The notes beneath the pieces are model-generated. The model was not told the DNA's origin. It worked only from the letters and a program-made list of their open reading frames with translations, and searched no databases. Shown here piece after piece: positions 9,600-20,450 of a stretch of DNA of 64,000 bases (position 1 is the stretch's first letter; each line of letters opens with the position of its first letter). A program made the translations under genes and the position numbers. Source of the stretch: Scortum barcoo (taxonomy: Eukaryota; Chordata; Actinopteri; Centrarchiformes; Terapontidae); assembly GCA_023238725.1 (NCBI GenBank), contig CM041551.1:12017242-12081241 (forward strand), written 5' to 3'.

Positions 9600-12500
9600 C
9601 TCAGGCGACATCGAAATGTGCTTTGTTTCTGCGGGCATTTTCAAACCGAAGCTATTTAGTTATTTGTTGACGGGAAAAAAAATCCCAAAGCAGGCCTCCG
9701 TCCTTCCTCCATCAGCAGTTTGGCCACATGAAACGCACTTGAAGAATTTATTAAAAAAAAAACACAAACACTTAATTTTACTCAAGATCAAATAACATTT
9801 AACACCGGGCAAAATAACCTGCATTAATTTCATATGAGACGTGCGTGTGGGCATTGAAGCCCTCTAATAAGCATCGGTGTTGGTCTTTTTTTCTTTCTTT
9901 CTTTTTTTTGAGAGGCAGTGTAACGAATTGGAGACCAAATCGAAACGAAAATGTTTCTGTCTGTAGGAAAACGAGTCCAGGCTGCTGCAGGCGCTCAGCT
10001 CTGCAGCAGCAAAACGCTCTTAGTTGCATCAGTTTTAGCAACGAGATGCTTTACTAATCGCAGTCTTTCCATCAGCCCCCCTTATATTTTGCATCATGCA
10101 TCAGGCCTCCACCCCCCCACACACCCCCAAAAAATACACACAGCCTAGACGATGTTGCTCTTTGTACCATAGTATTCTTCACAAAATGTGAATCAAAGCT
10201 AGTCTGATATGTTGATCTATTTATTCTTCTTTTATTATAGGCAGTAATTGGTGCCATTTGTAATTGTAATCCAGCTGTATGAGGTTTTCCCATGATTAGT
10301 GTGTTGTAGATTTTTTTCCTACAATTTTTGTTGAGTAATTATTTGTTTTGAATGAAGGATAGCACGTTGTTTTGAACTGAAGTTTGATTTTATGGGTATT
10401 TTTGCTTTCATACATTGCTTACAGATCTGAGGCAGCAACTTAAAAATATTTATTATTGTTTTAACATATTCTAATGTATTTTTCTGTTTCTGAATTTCCT
10501 TAAATTGTTGATCAGTTTGGTGTAACGTGGTCAGTACACTCCTGGATATTCATGTTAAGAAGTTGGAAAAAGTGATTTGTTTTAGTTTTCTGGTTGAAAT
10601 GAAAAGATGCTTCTTCCTGTGTTACATAAGCAACACAGACAGGTAAACATACTTGCAGTACCACATAGGTAAGAGGTGGCATAGTGTGTATTTCCACAGG
10701 GATATTTGGAATATTTGATAGTGACATATTTGATGAACATGTTGCTTAAATACTGAAAATTTCTTTTAGTTATGTTATGTTCAAATATCATTTACATCAC
10801 AGCCATGAGAACCTTTTGCATGTATTAACTCCTGCATACTGAACATTTGTATTGATATTTATTCTTAAAATAATTAAATTCTTTTGAAATGACATTCAGT
10901 CTGTTTCAATTGGTGTTTTGGTCAGTGGGTGGAAAATGCTTTCAGACACATAAATCAATTTAAAACATACATCAATTTGTAAAAAACAATATATAAAAAC
11001 TCCACTTTGCTTATCTTTGACTCCAAAGAGTGAACTCAATTTTCCTATACAACAAAGCGTATGTGTGGTTGTCATGGGAACCGTGCAGACAGTGAAATAT
11101 CAATAACTCATATCAGTATGATATTAGTTATTGTTTATAGGCATCTTATTATTTATTTTAAACCACGCTGTTGTCTCTTTTTCCACAAAAATTCAAACGT
11201 ATTTTCTCTTCACGGTCAAGAATCTTACATTTCATCAGTTTTTAGGTATTCAACATGAAAATGACTTCTTGTGTAATGTAAAAAAAAAAAATATGTGTGC
11301 TACAGAGTTATATGTGCCACCAGTTGTGACCTGCAGTGAATAGACTCCAGAATTGGAGAATAACCCAGTAGATCCGCTTTGTTTCAGGACGTGACCTCAT
11401 TGCAATTTTTTTTCTCTTTCTCTCTCTCTCTCTCTTTTTTTTTCAAACAAATCCTGATGGTAAAGTGTGCCTGCTTAGCCTGAGCAGGGACAGTACGCTC
11501 CCCAAGCTAACATCAAACACCAAACAGCAGTTGTTATTTCATGGTTGCGTGCAAGCAGAACCAGGTCATCTGCACTGGGTTACAGGCCTGCTGGCTGTGT
11601 TTGTAGTGTCCTCCAAACTGTGCATCTTCCCTTACAGACGTTGAGCTTTCTGCTCAGTATCAAATCATCCTTTTGTCGCTTAAATTAACACAATTATTTA
11701 ATATAATTGTAATCTGTAATCTCAAAGAAGAATATATTAGAGAGGGGGTGTGTAAGAAGAATCTTGCCTTTTGAGATTAAATTTTGTGTTGATGGTTTGT
11801 AATTTGACTGTTTAGATCAATGTAAAACACATCAAAAACATTTCCTTGTGTGCTATTTATGACCACTTGAAACAACCATATATTTTACAGTAGAGCCCAT
11901 TAAAATGTATATTATCTAGAATTATGGTGTCTTGGATGAATAGCACCTCCTGCAAGATAAACAGGAAACTGTCTGTAATTACGGAGATGGATACTTTGTA
12001 CTATGCGCCCTTGTAGTGTTTTGTGTGAGTGAAGCGAGGATGAGTGTGTGGGACCATCCTCCTCTGACATTAGCAGGGGGTCAAATGTGCATGTAGGGCA
12101 CCTGGCTCTCCACCTCCCCTCTCTCTGTGATGTTAAATGTCAACCAGCGGCATCCAGAGAAAGCAAGGTGAGCCTCCATTCTAATGCTTATGCCAGGAGA
12201 TTATCACATCTGACTCTCAAAGCCATGTTTCTCTTGTGTAGGGCAATTAAAGCTGTAAGAGAGGGGAAATTTACAGAATCATTAACCTAAGGTTTTCTTT
12301 TTAGTGAAGTAGATGGTCTAAGGGTTGGTGTGCTGCAAGGGAAATCCCTGGCTTTAATATAAATTTAAGATGAGCAGCCACATCTTGATTTGTTGCAGAA
12401 AGTTGCGTATTATCAGCCCAACATGCCTTTTAAATGCAGTGAATACTCCCATGCCCCTTGTGCAAACATAAAGCAGTAACTGAATTAAACAAATGAATTA

Positions 12501-13100
12501 TTTTTATTCTGGACACAGGTGCTCGTGGTTCTGAAAATTATTTTGCTCTGATAGTTTGTACTCCAGCCTCACGGATGCCTCACGTTGCCCAGCCAAATTT
12601 TTTTTTTTTAAACAGATGCAGCGGGAGTGATATGATCAGATTGTTGATTTTACAAGGCACAGTGTGGATTAATATATGGTTCAAAAACTGCATTGTGCGC
12701 TCATCCAATTGTCTCTCTCTGATTCAAGATACAGCTCAGCACTGGCATCTCACCCGAGGTGCACAAGAGGTTAGATGTAAATCTGCACTATCAGTTGTGG
12801 AAGGATCCTCACTCAGAAATGGCAGCAGTCAGGACCTTCCACTGCTGCACTTCCACTGTTCCCTAATAGAAAGCCTGTTGAGGCCCAATCAGCAGGTCTG
12901 TTCTAGCCTTGTAAGTGGATTTCTCCCATACCCCCAAGGTTTGTGAAATGGGGGTCAATGGGTCTGTTATTGTTTTTCTCTGCCTCTTTATCCCCACATA
13001 GTTCTGTGATGTCAACAGTGAAGTGACAGAGAGAGCTGGGCCCTGGAAAAAAAACAGAGAGGAAATAACTGCTATTATGATCTCTGTGTGTCTCTACTCT
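9600..13100. other. AT-rich intergenic sequence
   Basis: No gene seen. CpG content drops sharply. The stretch holds homopolymer T and A runs, a CT-rich tract near 11.41 kb and AT-rich segments. No known repeat family or RNA gene was recognised. Confidence 0.6.
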
Positions 13101-13106
13101 CAACAG

Positions 13107-13161
13107 GGCTGCAATTGTTCCAGTGGGCATGGACGCATACCCATATGAAGAAGGGAAAGAG
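13107..13161 (+). other. Candidate small exon (unproven)
   Basis: A pyrimidine-rich tract (CTCTGTGTGTCTCTACTCTCAACAG) ends in a good acceptor at 13106, followed 55 bases later by GAG/GTAAAT, an acceptable donor. The second reading frame is open and reads AAIVPVGMDAYPYEEGKE, which I do not recognise. Lengths and signals suit a small internal exon of an unidentified plus-strand gene or lncRNA, but such combinations arise by chance in 64 kb. No neighbouring exon was identified. Confidence 0.2.
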
Positions 13162-13860
13162 GTAAATATCACTTATCCCCCAATAGGTCGAAATGAAACA
13201 GCAGCAGCTGGCAGAGAGCTACTGAAAATATTGAGTTTAGTCTGGAATTTATCACTAAGCATAACCCTTACTGTCTCTCAGATGGTGTACGGTTCGCTGT
13301 GCAATAACCTTCCTCATGAGATGATTTAATATGTAAACAATCCAGTCAAATGTGCCATTTGTAAATGCAGCTTATACAATTCACAGCAGGCACACTATTG
13401 TCTTATTATTAACATTTACTAAAGCATTGTGTGTACAGCTTTTTCACCATGACACTTTGAAAGAAAAATAGGAACAAATATATATTCTCTAATGTGACTG
13501 TAAATAGAAACATTTTTTAACAGATATGTTTTTGTCAGAGGCGAAATGGCATTGTTTCCCATTGTGTTACAGCCTGCTGCCATTTATTAAATGAAAGTGG
13601 GTATCTGTTATGAGGTGGAATTTTATGCCTCTGCCTGGAATGTGATCATTGCACCAAAGCACAGCCATAAATTTCTTTTGATATAATTGTATTAATGCAG
13701 CGAGTAATGGATGAGCATATGTTTCACACTGATTACTATCCCTCTCTGACTGTGTGTCCTAGTTGCCTTCCCATCGCCTGACTATCGGAATGAGAATATG
13801 TGCCTTGAGTTAATGCTGATTGCAGCAGCTGCCAACACATGAATCTCCATGGCAACAATA

Positions 13861-13879
13861 ATGGTTGCCAGGCAACCAT
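13861..13879. promoter_or_regulatory. Palindromic RFX site (X-box)
   Basis: ATGGTTGCCAGGCAACCAT is a perfect 9-bp inverted repeat around one base. Its core GTTGCC-N-GGCAAC is the high-affinity RFX1-4 X-box. A further half-site CCATGGCAAC lies just upstream at 13848-13857. Flanking sequence is high-complexity, so an enhancer is likely. The motif is seen; binding is inferred. Confidence 0.5.
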
Positions 13880-14371
13880 GCTCTTTTAGGGACACTGAAA
13901 GAAGCCCAAAGGCTTACTAAAAATATATATGGGTATAGTACTTCTTCAACGCCTCAGCCGTATGCACGTTATGCACAGAGTGACAAACAGTTAAATGCTT
14001 TAAGACTCTCCGTGTTAGTTTCCCCTATTCAGCTGCAGTGTGTGGTTACCCTGATGTTACCCTACTTTGGCATGAGTGCTTGGCTCCAAATGGCAGCCAC
14101 AAATACAAGATACCTTTCAAGACATTAACACGGGGAGGCATGACAGAGGGATGAACGCCTCAATAAGGTTATGTACTGTATTTTGGGGCCGTGAATAGCC
14201 TGGCTCGAGGAGATAGTGATGGTTTTTTACACTTGAAAAATGGGGCAACTGTCAGCCATCTTGGCTCCCGCATCAAGCTTCCCCTCGCAGCTCGCACAGA
14301 CCCAGGTGGCATGCGCACACGCTGTGGAACAAAGCATTCCATCAGCGCAAGTGACATCACTGCAGTCAGCT

Positions 14372-14399
14372 CAGCTGTTTCTGCCTGCGCTATAAATAG
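14372..14399. promoter_or_regulatory. E-box plus MEF2/TATA-like site
   Basis: CAGCTG (14372-14377) is followed 12 bp later by CTATAAATAG (14390-14399), a full MEF2 consensus that also contains TATAAATA. Paired E-box and MEF2 sites are a classic arrangement in muscle and neuronal enhancers. A plus-strand TATA promoter is the alternative reading, though no transcript is apparent downstream. Confidence 0.35.
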
Positions 14400-16790
14400 T
14401 GTGGCGGAAAGAGCGGATTGCCTATGCAGAAAATATTTAACTCCTGACCCCAAGCCTTGAGAGAAATAGATTTTTTTTTCTTGCATGGAAGTGGTGAACT
14501 GGATCTTTGCCAGTGCATCAATCATGAAATATGGGTGTTTGTTCATGCTCGCCTTATGGTTGTATGTCGAAGTCCTTGCACAGTATTTTATAAGTGTGAT
14601 GTATTATCTTGTGCTTTGTGGCAAATTTATGATCAGTGACTAAGCTTTGAAACAGAGAGATGGGAACTGTGAAAGATACATTAAAAAATAATCATTTGTA
14701 TGAAATATCAGAGTCATTTTTCAAATATAATAGGGTTAAATAGCAAATTAAAATATATACTTTTAAGAGATTTTGTGTTTCACAATATTGATTTTATAGT
14801 TACTGTTATTTATTGTATACAAGACTTTATGTCTTTTTAACATTTTTTATGGCTTTATTAGTGTATTAAAGATTTTCCCCTAAAATATACAAATTGTTTA
14901 ATGACTTTATTTATGATGACAATCCTGAGGGAACAAGCGTCGCAGCCTCTAGCTGTGAAGCATGAAATTACACAGAGCAGTGACATTTGAATACCTTGCA
15001 ATGGCTCTTAAATAGGTCAGACCTGCAGCTTGGCTGATAAAGCAGCTTGTATCACAGACAGGAATCATCCTTGTGTTGTGGCTACCTAACTGCACTTCAT
15101 TCATTGTGTCATGCTAATTGGATACTTGCGGTCAGGGCGGCATTTGTGCTTTTCATATGATGAGTGAATGTATTTTAATTGTGGCCTTGTTAGCTGTGAG
15201 TTGTTTGAACAAGGTGGTTCACTTAGGAAGCGGAGAACATTTAGCTGAAACCACAGCGAGAGAAGATAAAGCGAGGAGGAAAGCACGGGGAAGAGCTCAG
15301 TCACACACATCCTTGGAGACGGAGAGCCAATCGCAGTCATCGATAATGTAGCATGTCAGCCGGCTCCCCGCAGTGGCTTTTGCACATGCCCGTTTCTCTT
15401 TTAAAAACACACACACTAACACACAGCAGGTGACGGCTGGTAAGGTCTTCCTTCACCCCAGCACCGCAGCCTCCTAGTTCAACCAGCCAGCCAGGCTGAG
15501 GGTCGTGGTGTGGCTGGTGTGGCTGGCCTGGCGCCAGCACGTGTGCAGGGGGCTATGCCATGGTGTTGGCCCTCGCAGGCTGGCAGCATTGAGGAGCGTA
15601 AAGGCATTCAGTAGCGTGAATGTCCCTTTGTCTCAGAGCAGCGTGCCAGGCTAGCTCTAATGAGGCAACTCTTTGTGGCAGGCCTCTCAACATCAAGTGG
15701 GCTGGTGGACTCATTAACCTGACTACTGCAAATAAAGCAGGCAGGCACAAGAGACGCCTATGATAGCACACTTAAGGCCCTGCTGAATCCCCCCACCGCC
15801 GCCATCATCCCTCCACCTCCTCCCTCTCCTCTTTTCCCTCCAGTCTCTCAGGCTTCCCAGGGCTCCTCTGATAGGAGGAAATCAGCCTCTGGCCTATTTC
15901 AGGTGTCCCAAATAAGGGATGGGGGTGATTTCCACTTTCCTTATTCTGTCTCCTTCATACCTTGAGCTTTAATCAGTTTTTGGCTCTGTACTGTAACCTG
16001 GTTTTTGCTGAAAAATGAATGAACTGGGTTTACTTGCTCCGGTGAAACAGATGTAGCCTGTTGGTACAAGCCCCTGCTAAAAAGTGTTTCAACAAACGCG
16101 TTCCCAGTTTATATGTTTGTTTACAACAATATTTCTTTCTTTAGATATATCTCAATGAAGTGGTTGAAGCTTTCCCTGTTGTGGAAGAGAACACATACTT
16201 CCTGTTGCCTCATAAAAATCATGTGTGAGCTGTGATGTAGATTTTATCAGATGGGTACAGTTAGTACACAGACCTTGTTAGATTTTGTGCCCAAAACACA
16301 TTGAATCAAGTGCTTTGGATATTTAATATTTATTTAAATGCAGGTCAGTATGCATTTGTATTTTAGTCACATTGTTCTCCCAGCAAACTATTATTGTTTG
16401 TTGCTCTGGGTCAACATTTAATTACAGTTCAGTTTTATCACTAACAGCACAACAGTGAGACTAACTGTAGTATACTTTAGTTTATGCAAAAGTGGGGAAA
16501 TAGAAAAAGAAGGCACAAGTGGTGTATGGTAGAGAATATTTTAATTATGAGATATATTCTGCCACATCCAATTTATTGTTCTTCATCTTTACTTTCATTC
16601 TCCTTTGACTGATGTGTTGTCGGTGAAAATATCACTCCCAAACACATTTCAAATGTCAAAGTGCTCACCTGCTGTTATCTTACTTTCTGTATTAGTTGAA
16701 CTGCTGTCAGTCTGATTTTAGTTTCATGGTTAATGAGTCAAGTCTTTTTATACCATCTTGAATCTTTTAAACTTATCAACTTGTGCAATG
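14400..16790. other. Intergenic, no gene seen
   Basis: Mixed AT-rich (14.65-14.9 kb) and high-complexity sequence. The part at about 14.93-15.10 kb has the balanced, repeat-free look of conserved non-coding DNA. A small run of CCAGCC/GGCTGG-type words lies near 15.48-15.53 kb. No coding, RNA gene or known repeat was recognised. Confidence 0.5.
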
Positions 16791-17060
16791 CGTTGATCAA
16801 CTTGACTTATTTAGGTCAGCAAGGCCTTTATGAGTTGTTCTCCTATCTAATCAAGCAGTTGTAATGTGGAAACGAGGGATCGTAAGCGAGCCTGTTGAAA
16901 TAGATTTGCTAACTTGTTTTGATGAATATTTTTATAGTGGTGTGGAAGTCGTATAGCTCGCCACTGAATTATGTATCCATGTGAAATTGGGTCATGAGCA
17001 GCTGTTCTCTGTACACAGACAAGGACAGGTCAGACACTCATCTGCCGTTATGATAGTGTG
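16785..17060. promoter_or_regulatory. Candidate conserved enhancer block
   Basis: This is high-complexity, repeat-free sequence. It starts with the perfect palindrome GTTGATCAAC (16792-16801, HNF1/homeodomain-like) and contains TTATTTAGGTCAGCAAGG, a nuclear-receptor-like half-site, plus TAATC and TTATG words. The composition resembles vertebrate conserved non-coding elements near developmental genes. This is inference only. Confidence 0.25.
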
Positions 17061-17399
17061 TTGTTTTATATTTCTTTTTATAATTTATCTCTCATATCCC
17101 TGCTGGTTATTAACGCTCAGCGTTATTGCTTATGGGTGTGGACCTCTCAGATATTGATTTGATGTTAATGTCATGTACTGTTTGATAAATGGCCTTTGAA
17201 ATTGCTCAAGCATTTGATCAGGTTGCTTGTATGTAGATTAGATTCATTAGATATTCCCCCCGCTATTTTTCATGATGTTTCCTCACATTCATTTTATGGC
17301 CACTCATTGTCCTCCCTGCAAAGTAAATGATTTTTATCTGGTGATGCTGTGTACTCTTGATAAGCTCTGCACAAATTCAGGCAGCAGTGCAGAAGGTAG

Positions 17400-17590
17400 G
17401 AAGCAGCTAACGCCACAATGAGCACTAATCGTGCAAGTGCCTCATTTTCTGAAAAGGAATATTCATACCAACATCAAAGGGGTGAGCACTCCTGACACTG
17501 ACAAATTGCAGATGAGGTTTCATTAATTAAGTAAGCCACTGATGTTTATTTAAATGAAATTTACGGTTGCATTATTGATTTGCCACCACA
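17400..17590. promoter_or_regulatory. Candidate conserved enhancer block
   Basis: Repeat-free sequence rich in homeodomain and POU-like words: CATTAATTAAG, TTTATTTAAATGAAAT and GCATTATTGATTTG, next to CACTAATCGTGC. This word mix is typical of developmental enhancers. There is no independent support. Confidence 0.25.
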
Positions 17591-19584
17591 AAATTATCTG
17601 ACACGATGCACATGGATTGTGAGCTGTAGCTCAGCAAGAGTGTGGACTGGGGGATGGATGGATATTTGGAGTGGGTCTAGGTATGTTTGAAGCATAAAGA
17701 TTGAAATGGAAACACAGGGAAGAGGGTTAGAAATCAGTATGACTAAGTGCCTTTTCCTATATATCCTCAGAATAAAGCCGGAGCCTGTAAAGAAAGCTGT
17801 TTTTGTTTGCATTTAAATTGCATTCTCTTTGGCAGTAAAATATAAGGATTGAAATAAGTCTCTGACACCACTATTTCTGCTTTTATTACATGTGTGGCAA
17901 ATGAAAGTAGCAGTAATTGACAAAAGTACACATGCAATTCACTTGACTTCATTCGGGTAAAATAATACTAACAGCCGAGGCTCATATCTCCTCAACATTT
18001 ACCGCACATCAGCAGTGTGCAGTCTGCCCTCTAGTTTTCTGCCTCCCTAACTGGTGACTGTTGTAAGATTTGTATTTTTCTTTCCGTCATCATTTTATAC
18101 CTTTTTAGAATTGTGTATTTAAAAAAAGACAGCATGTATGGTAAGGAAATGCTTCATATTTATGGTGGGAAAGCTCTTCAACACATAGACAATTCTCCTG
18201 TGAATAGCACCAACAACCTAAAACTATTACATACATTTTCCTCCTATTGTTCCCAAGGGTCGGATCAAGGAGACAAGTCTAACCGGTGTGTTCGTGCATT
18301 TGCACACATGTACATGTTTGCATGCTGCACATGGACGCTCTGTGCTGTTTGTCAACACAACACATGTAGACGAATTGCTATTGACAAGTATACACAATAC
18401 ACCAAGGGCTACTGAGAAGACTCAATAAAATTGAAGGATAGGCTTGTTGAGATCCAAGGCCTTTCTAATTTCCTGTAATAGACTCCTCTATGCTTTGAAA
18501 TGTGATTTAGGCTGGAGTAGTGGGTTTTGGTAGTCTGTTAGCCACTCAATCTATCGCTCCTCCTTGTAATGGAGAGCATCAGAGTCGCGGGCAGGTTTTT
18601 ACCAGGCAAAGACGCACACCGCAGCATTCGTGCAAAAACCACAGCCTCTTGTCTGTCCCACAGTAAAACATTTGACTGAACAAAAATCAATCGTAATTAG
18701 ATCAGATGAAATGAATCCAGGTGTCAGAGTTCAAGCTGATTCTACTAAACCAAACTGTCTGTTCACTGGATCTGCACCTTGATTTATCTATGACACTAAA
18801 AAAAACAATGCTACAGCTCTTCCTGTGCGTAAACAATACTGCCTGGTGTTGATTGCTAAATGCAAGGTTTTATCACTTTTTATGTCAGTGCTATTTCAGT
18901 CTGAACCGCTTTATTTTAAAACAGCACAGTAGCTGCGCAGTCAGTGTTCAGATAGTTTGACATATTTATACAAACATGTACTCTTTAGTGGCTTCCATTC
19001 AGTTTATTCAGTGACTTAACACAGACAAGAACGCACACACATGCTTGTGTCAGGGTCCATACGGTGTGCTTTTATTGTAGAAAAAGATCTTAGGTGTTTG
19101 TGTGTGTGCGTGTGTGTGTGGAGCAGATGAAACTGTTTCTGTTCTCTTCCTCTCGGGCAGCGCTCTGATGGCAGGTCCAACGGGATGACTGCCTGCCATC
19201 TGTCCAGGTACGCTGCTCTGCACGCCTTCACCCCACAGCTCTGTGAAAGTGTCTGAATATGTGCGTGCATGCCTGTGTGTGTCTGTTTTTGTGAATTTCA
19301 AGCCTTTTTTCTTTTTTGTATCTGTGCCCTCTCATTTCAGAAACATAATACCTTAACACTCTCTCACAAGTCTTACTTCAATCCACAACAGTTTCATTCA
19401 CTGTTTTCTTGACTTTTAATTTGTATCATCACACACACGCATGCACACACTGACACTTGTTGAACATGTATTAGTCCATCACAGTGATGCCCTCTAGCAA
19501 GCACAGGCACTCCCACTACCAAGGGACATGCCTGCATATGTATGTGTGTAGAGAGACAGAGAGTTGTAAGACATGAATAGGACA

Positions 19585-19590
<6 letters not shown>
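17590..19590. other. Intergenic, no gene seen
   Basis: No gene or known repeat. A GT-rich stretch lies at about 19095-19120. The several open frames over CA/GT repeats are artefacts of repeat translation. Confidence 0.55.

Positions 19591-19621
<31 letters not shown>
19591..19621. repeat. (TG)n microsatellite
   Basis: Pure TG run of about 15 units. Confidence 0.92.
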
Positions 19622-19622
<1 letters not shown>

Positions 19623-19771
19623 GCAGGTGGTAAATGACATTGCGAGCCAACAGGCTGAGGTCAACCTCACCGGGCATACACCCAAGCTATATTATCAACT
19701 GGATAGCTGGCAGCTTGCTCTGCTGTACTGACGCTACTGCCACTGCCCACACCCACTGCTATCCACACCTA

Positions 19772-19816
19772 GACACACATACACACAGACACACACACAC
19801 ACATATATATATATTA

Positions 19817-19848
<32 letters not shown>

Positions 19849-19853
19849 TCACA
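19772..19853. repeat. Compound (CA)n(TA)n(CA)n repeat
   Basis: CA-rich sequence flanks a central TA tract containing ATTAAT. The TA centre is self-complementary and could form a hairpin. Confidence 0.9.
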
Positions 19854-20097
19854 GAAAAATACTAAAGGAATGTCATGGTTTTATTGCTGGTATCAGCAGC
19901 ATTGCATTCCAGCTGTAGCACCTATTTAAACAGTAAGAATTACTTTGAAAAATGGCAATATGTTCCCTCTATTTGAGTTATATGGATATTTAGAAATAAA
20001 GGGAGGCCAGGAGGTGCAGTATTCATTTTAATAGTAGCATTTCAAATTATCTGTAGCATTTTCATTCTGCAGAAGCAAAAACACTCTCTTCGTGTTT

Positions 20098-20450
20098 CCT
20101 GGTAACACTCAGTCACACTTGGTCCCCTAGTTAGCATTTATAGGCATATAAAAACATTTATTAATGATGGCTTATAACACACTATAATATAGTTGTAAGC
20201 AGATATAAGGACATTATTAATGTATAGTATTTGTCAACAATGAGAAAATGTGTTGTCATAGGAGCAGTTATATTATTACAACTACATTTTATTATATTGA
20301 CATTCAGTATTTGTTAATACAGCAACATTACTCATATAGAAGTTATAGTGGTTAAAATATACGTTAATAAACACTTGTATGTGCTTAAAACCATATTATA
20401 CAGCGGTGTAAAGCGTTTATTAAATGTTCATATATATAAGTGCTAAATGA
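20098..20450. repeat. Teleost interspersed repeat fragment
   Basis: AT-rich sequence with GGTAACACT at its left edge and repeated words of the type TTATAA, CATTTAT and ATTAATG ('GCATTTATAGGCATATAAAAACATTTATTAATG'-like pattern). I recognise this as a family scattered through fish genomes, probably a non-autonomous DNA element. Limits are approximate and the family name is not known to me. Confidence 0.45.

Larger units (their letters stand above)
4598..9600 (-). promoter_or_regulatory. CpG-rich promoter zone of mir-124 host RNA
   Basis: Compared with the AT-rich, CpG-poor remainder of the window, this stretch has repeated CpG-dense blocks, strongest at about 5285-5545, 7225-7785 and 9190-9560, separated by simple repeats. 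It lies immediately upstream of mir-124 in the sense of minus-strand transcription. That is where the non-coding host of a mir-124 gene would be expected to start. It contains a consensus CRE and purine-rich tracts. No open frame looks like protein. I could not fix a transcription start or host exons from sequence alone, and some CpG blocks could serve a divergent plus-strand RNA. Confidence 0.5.
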
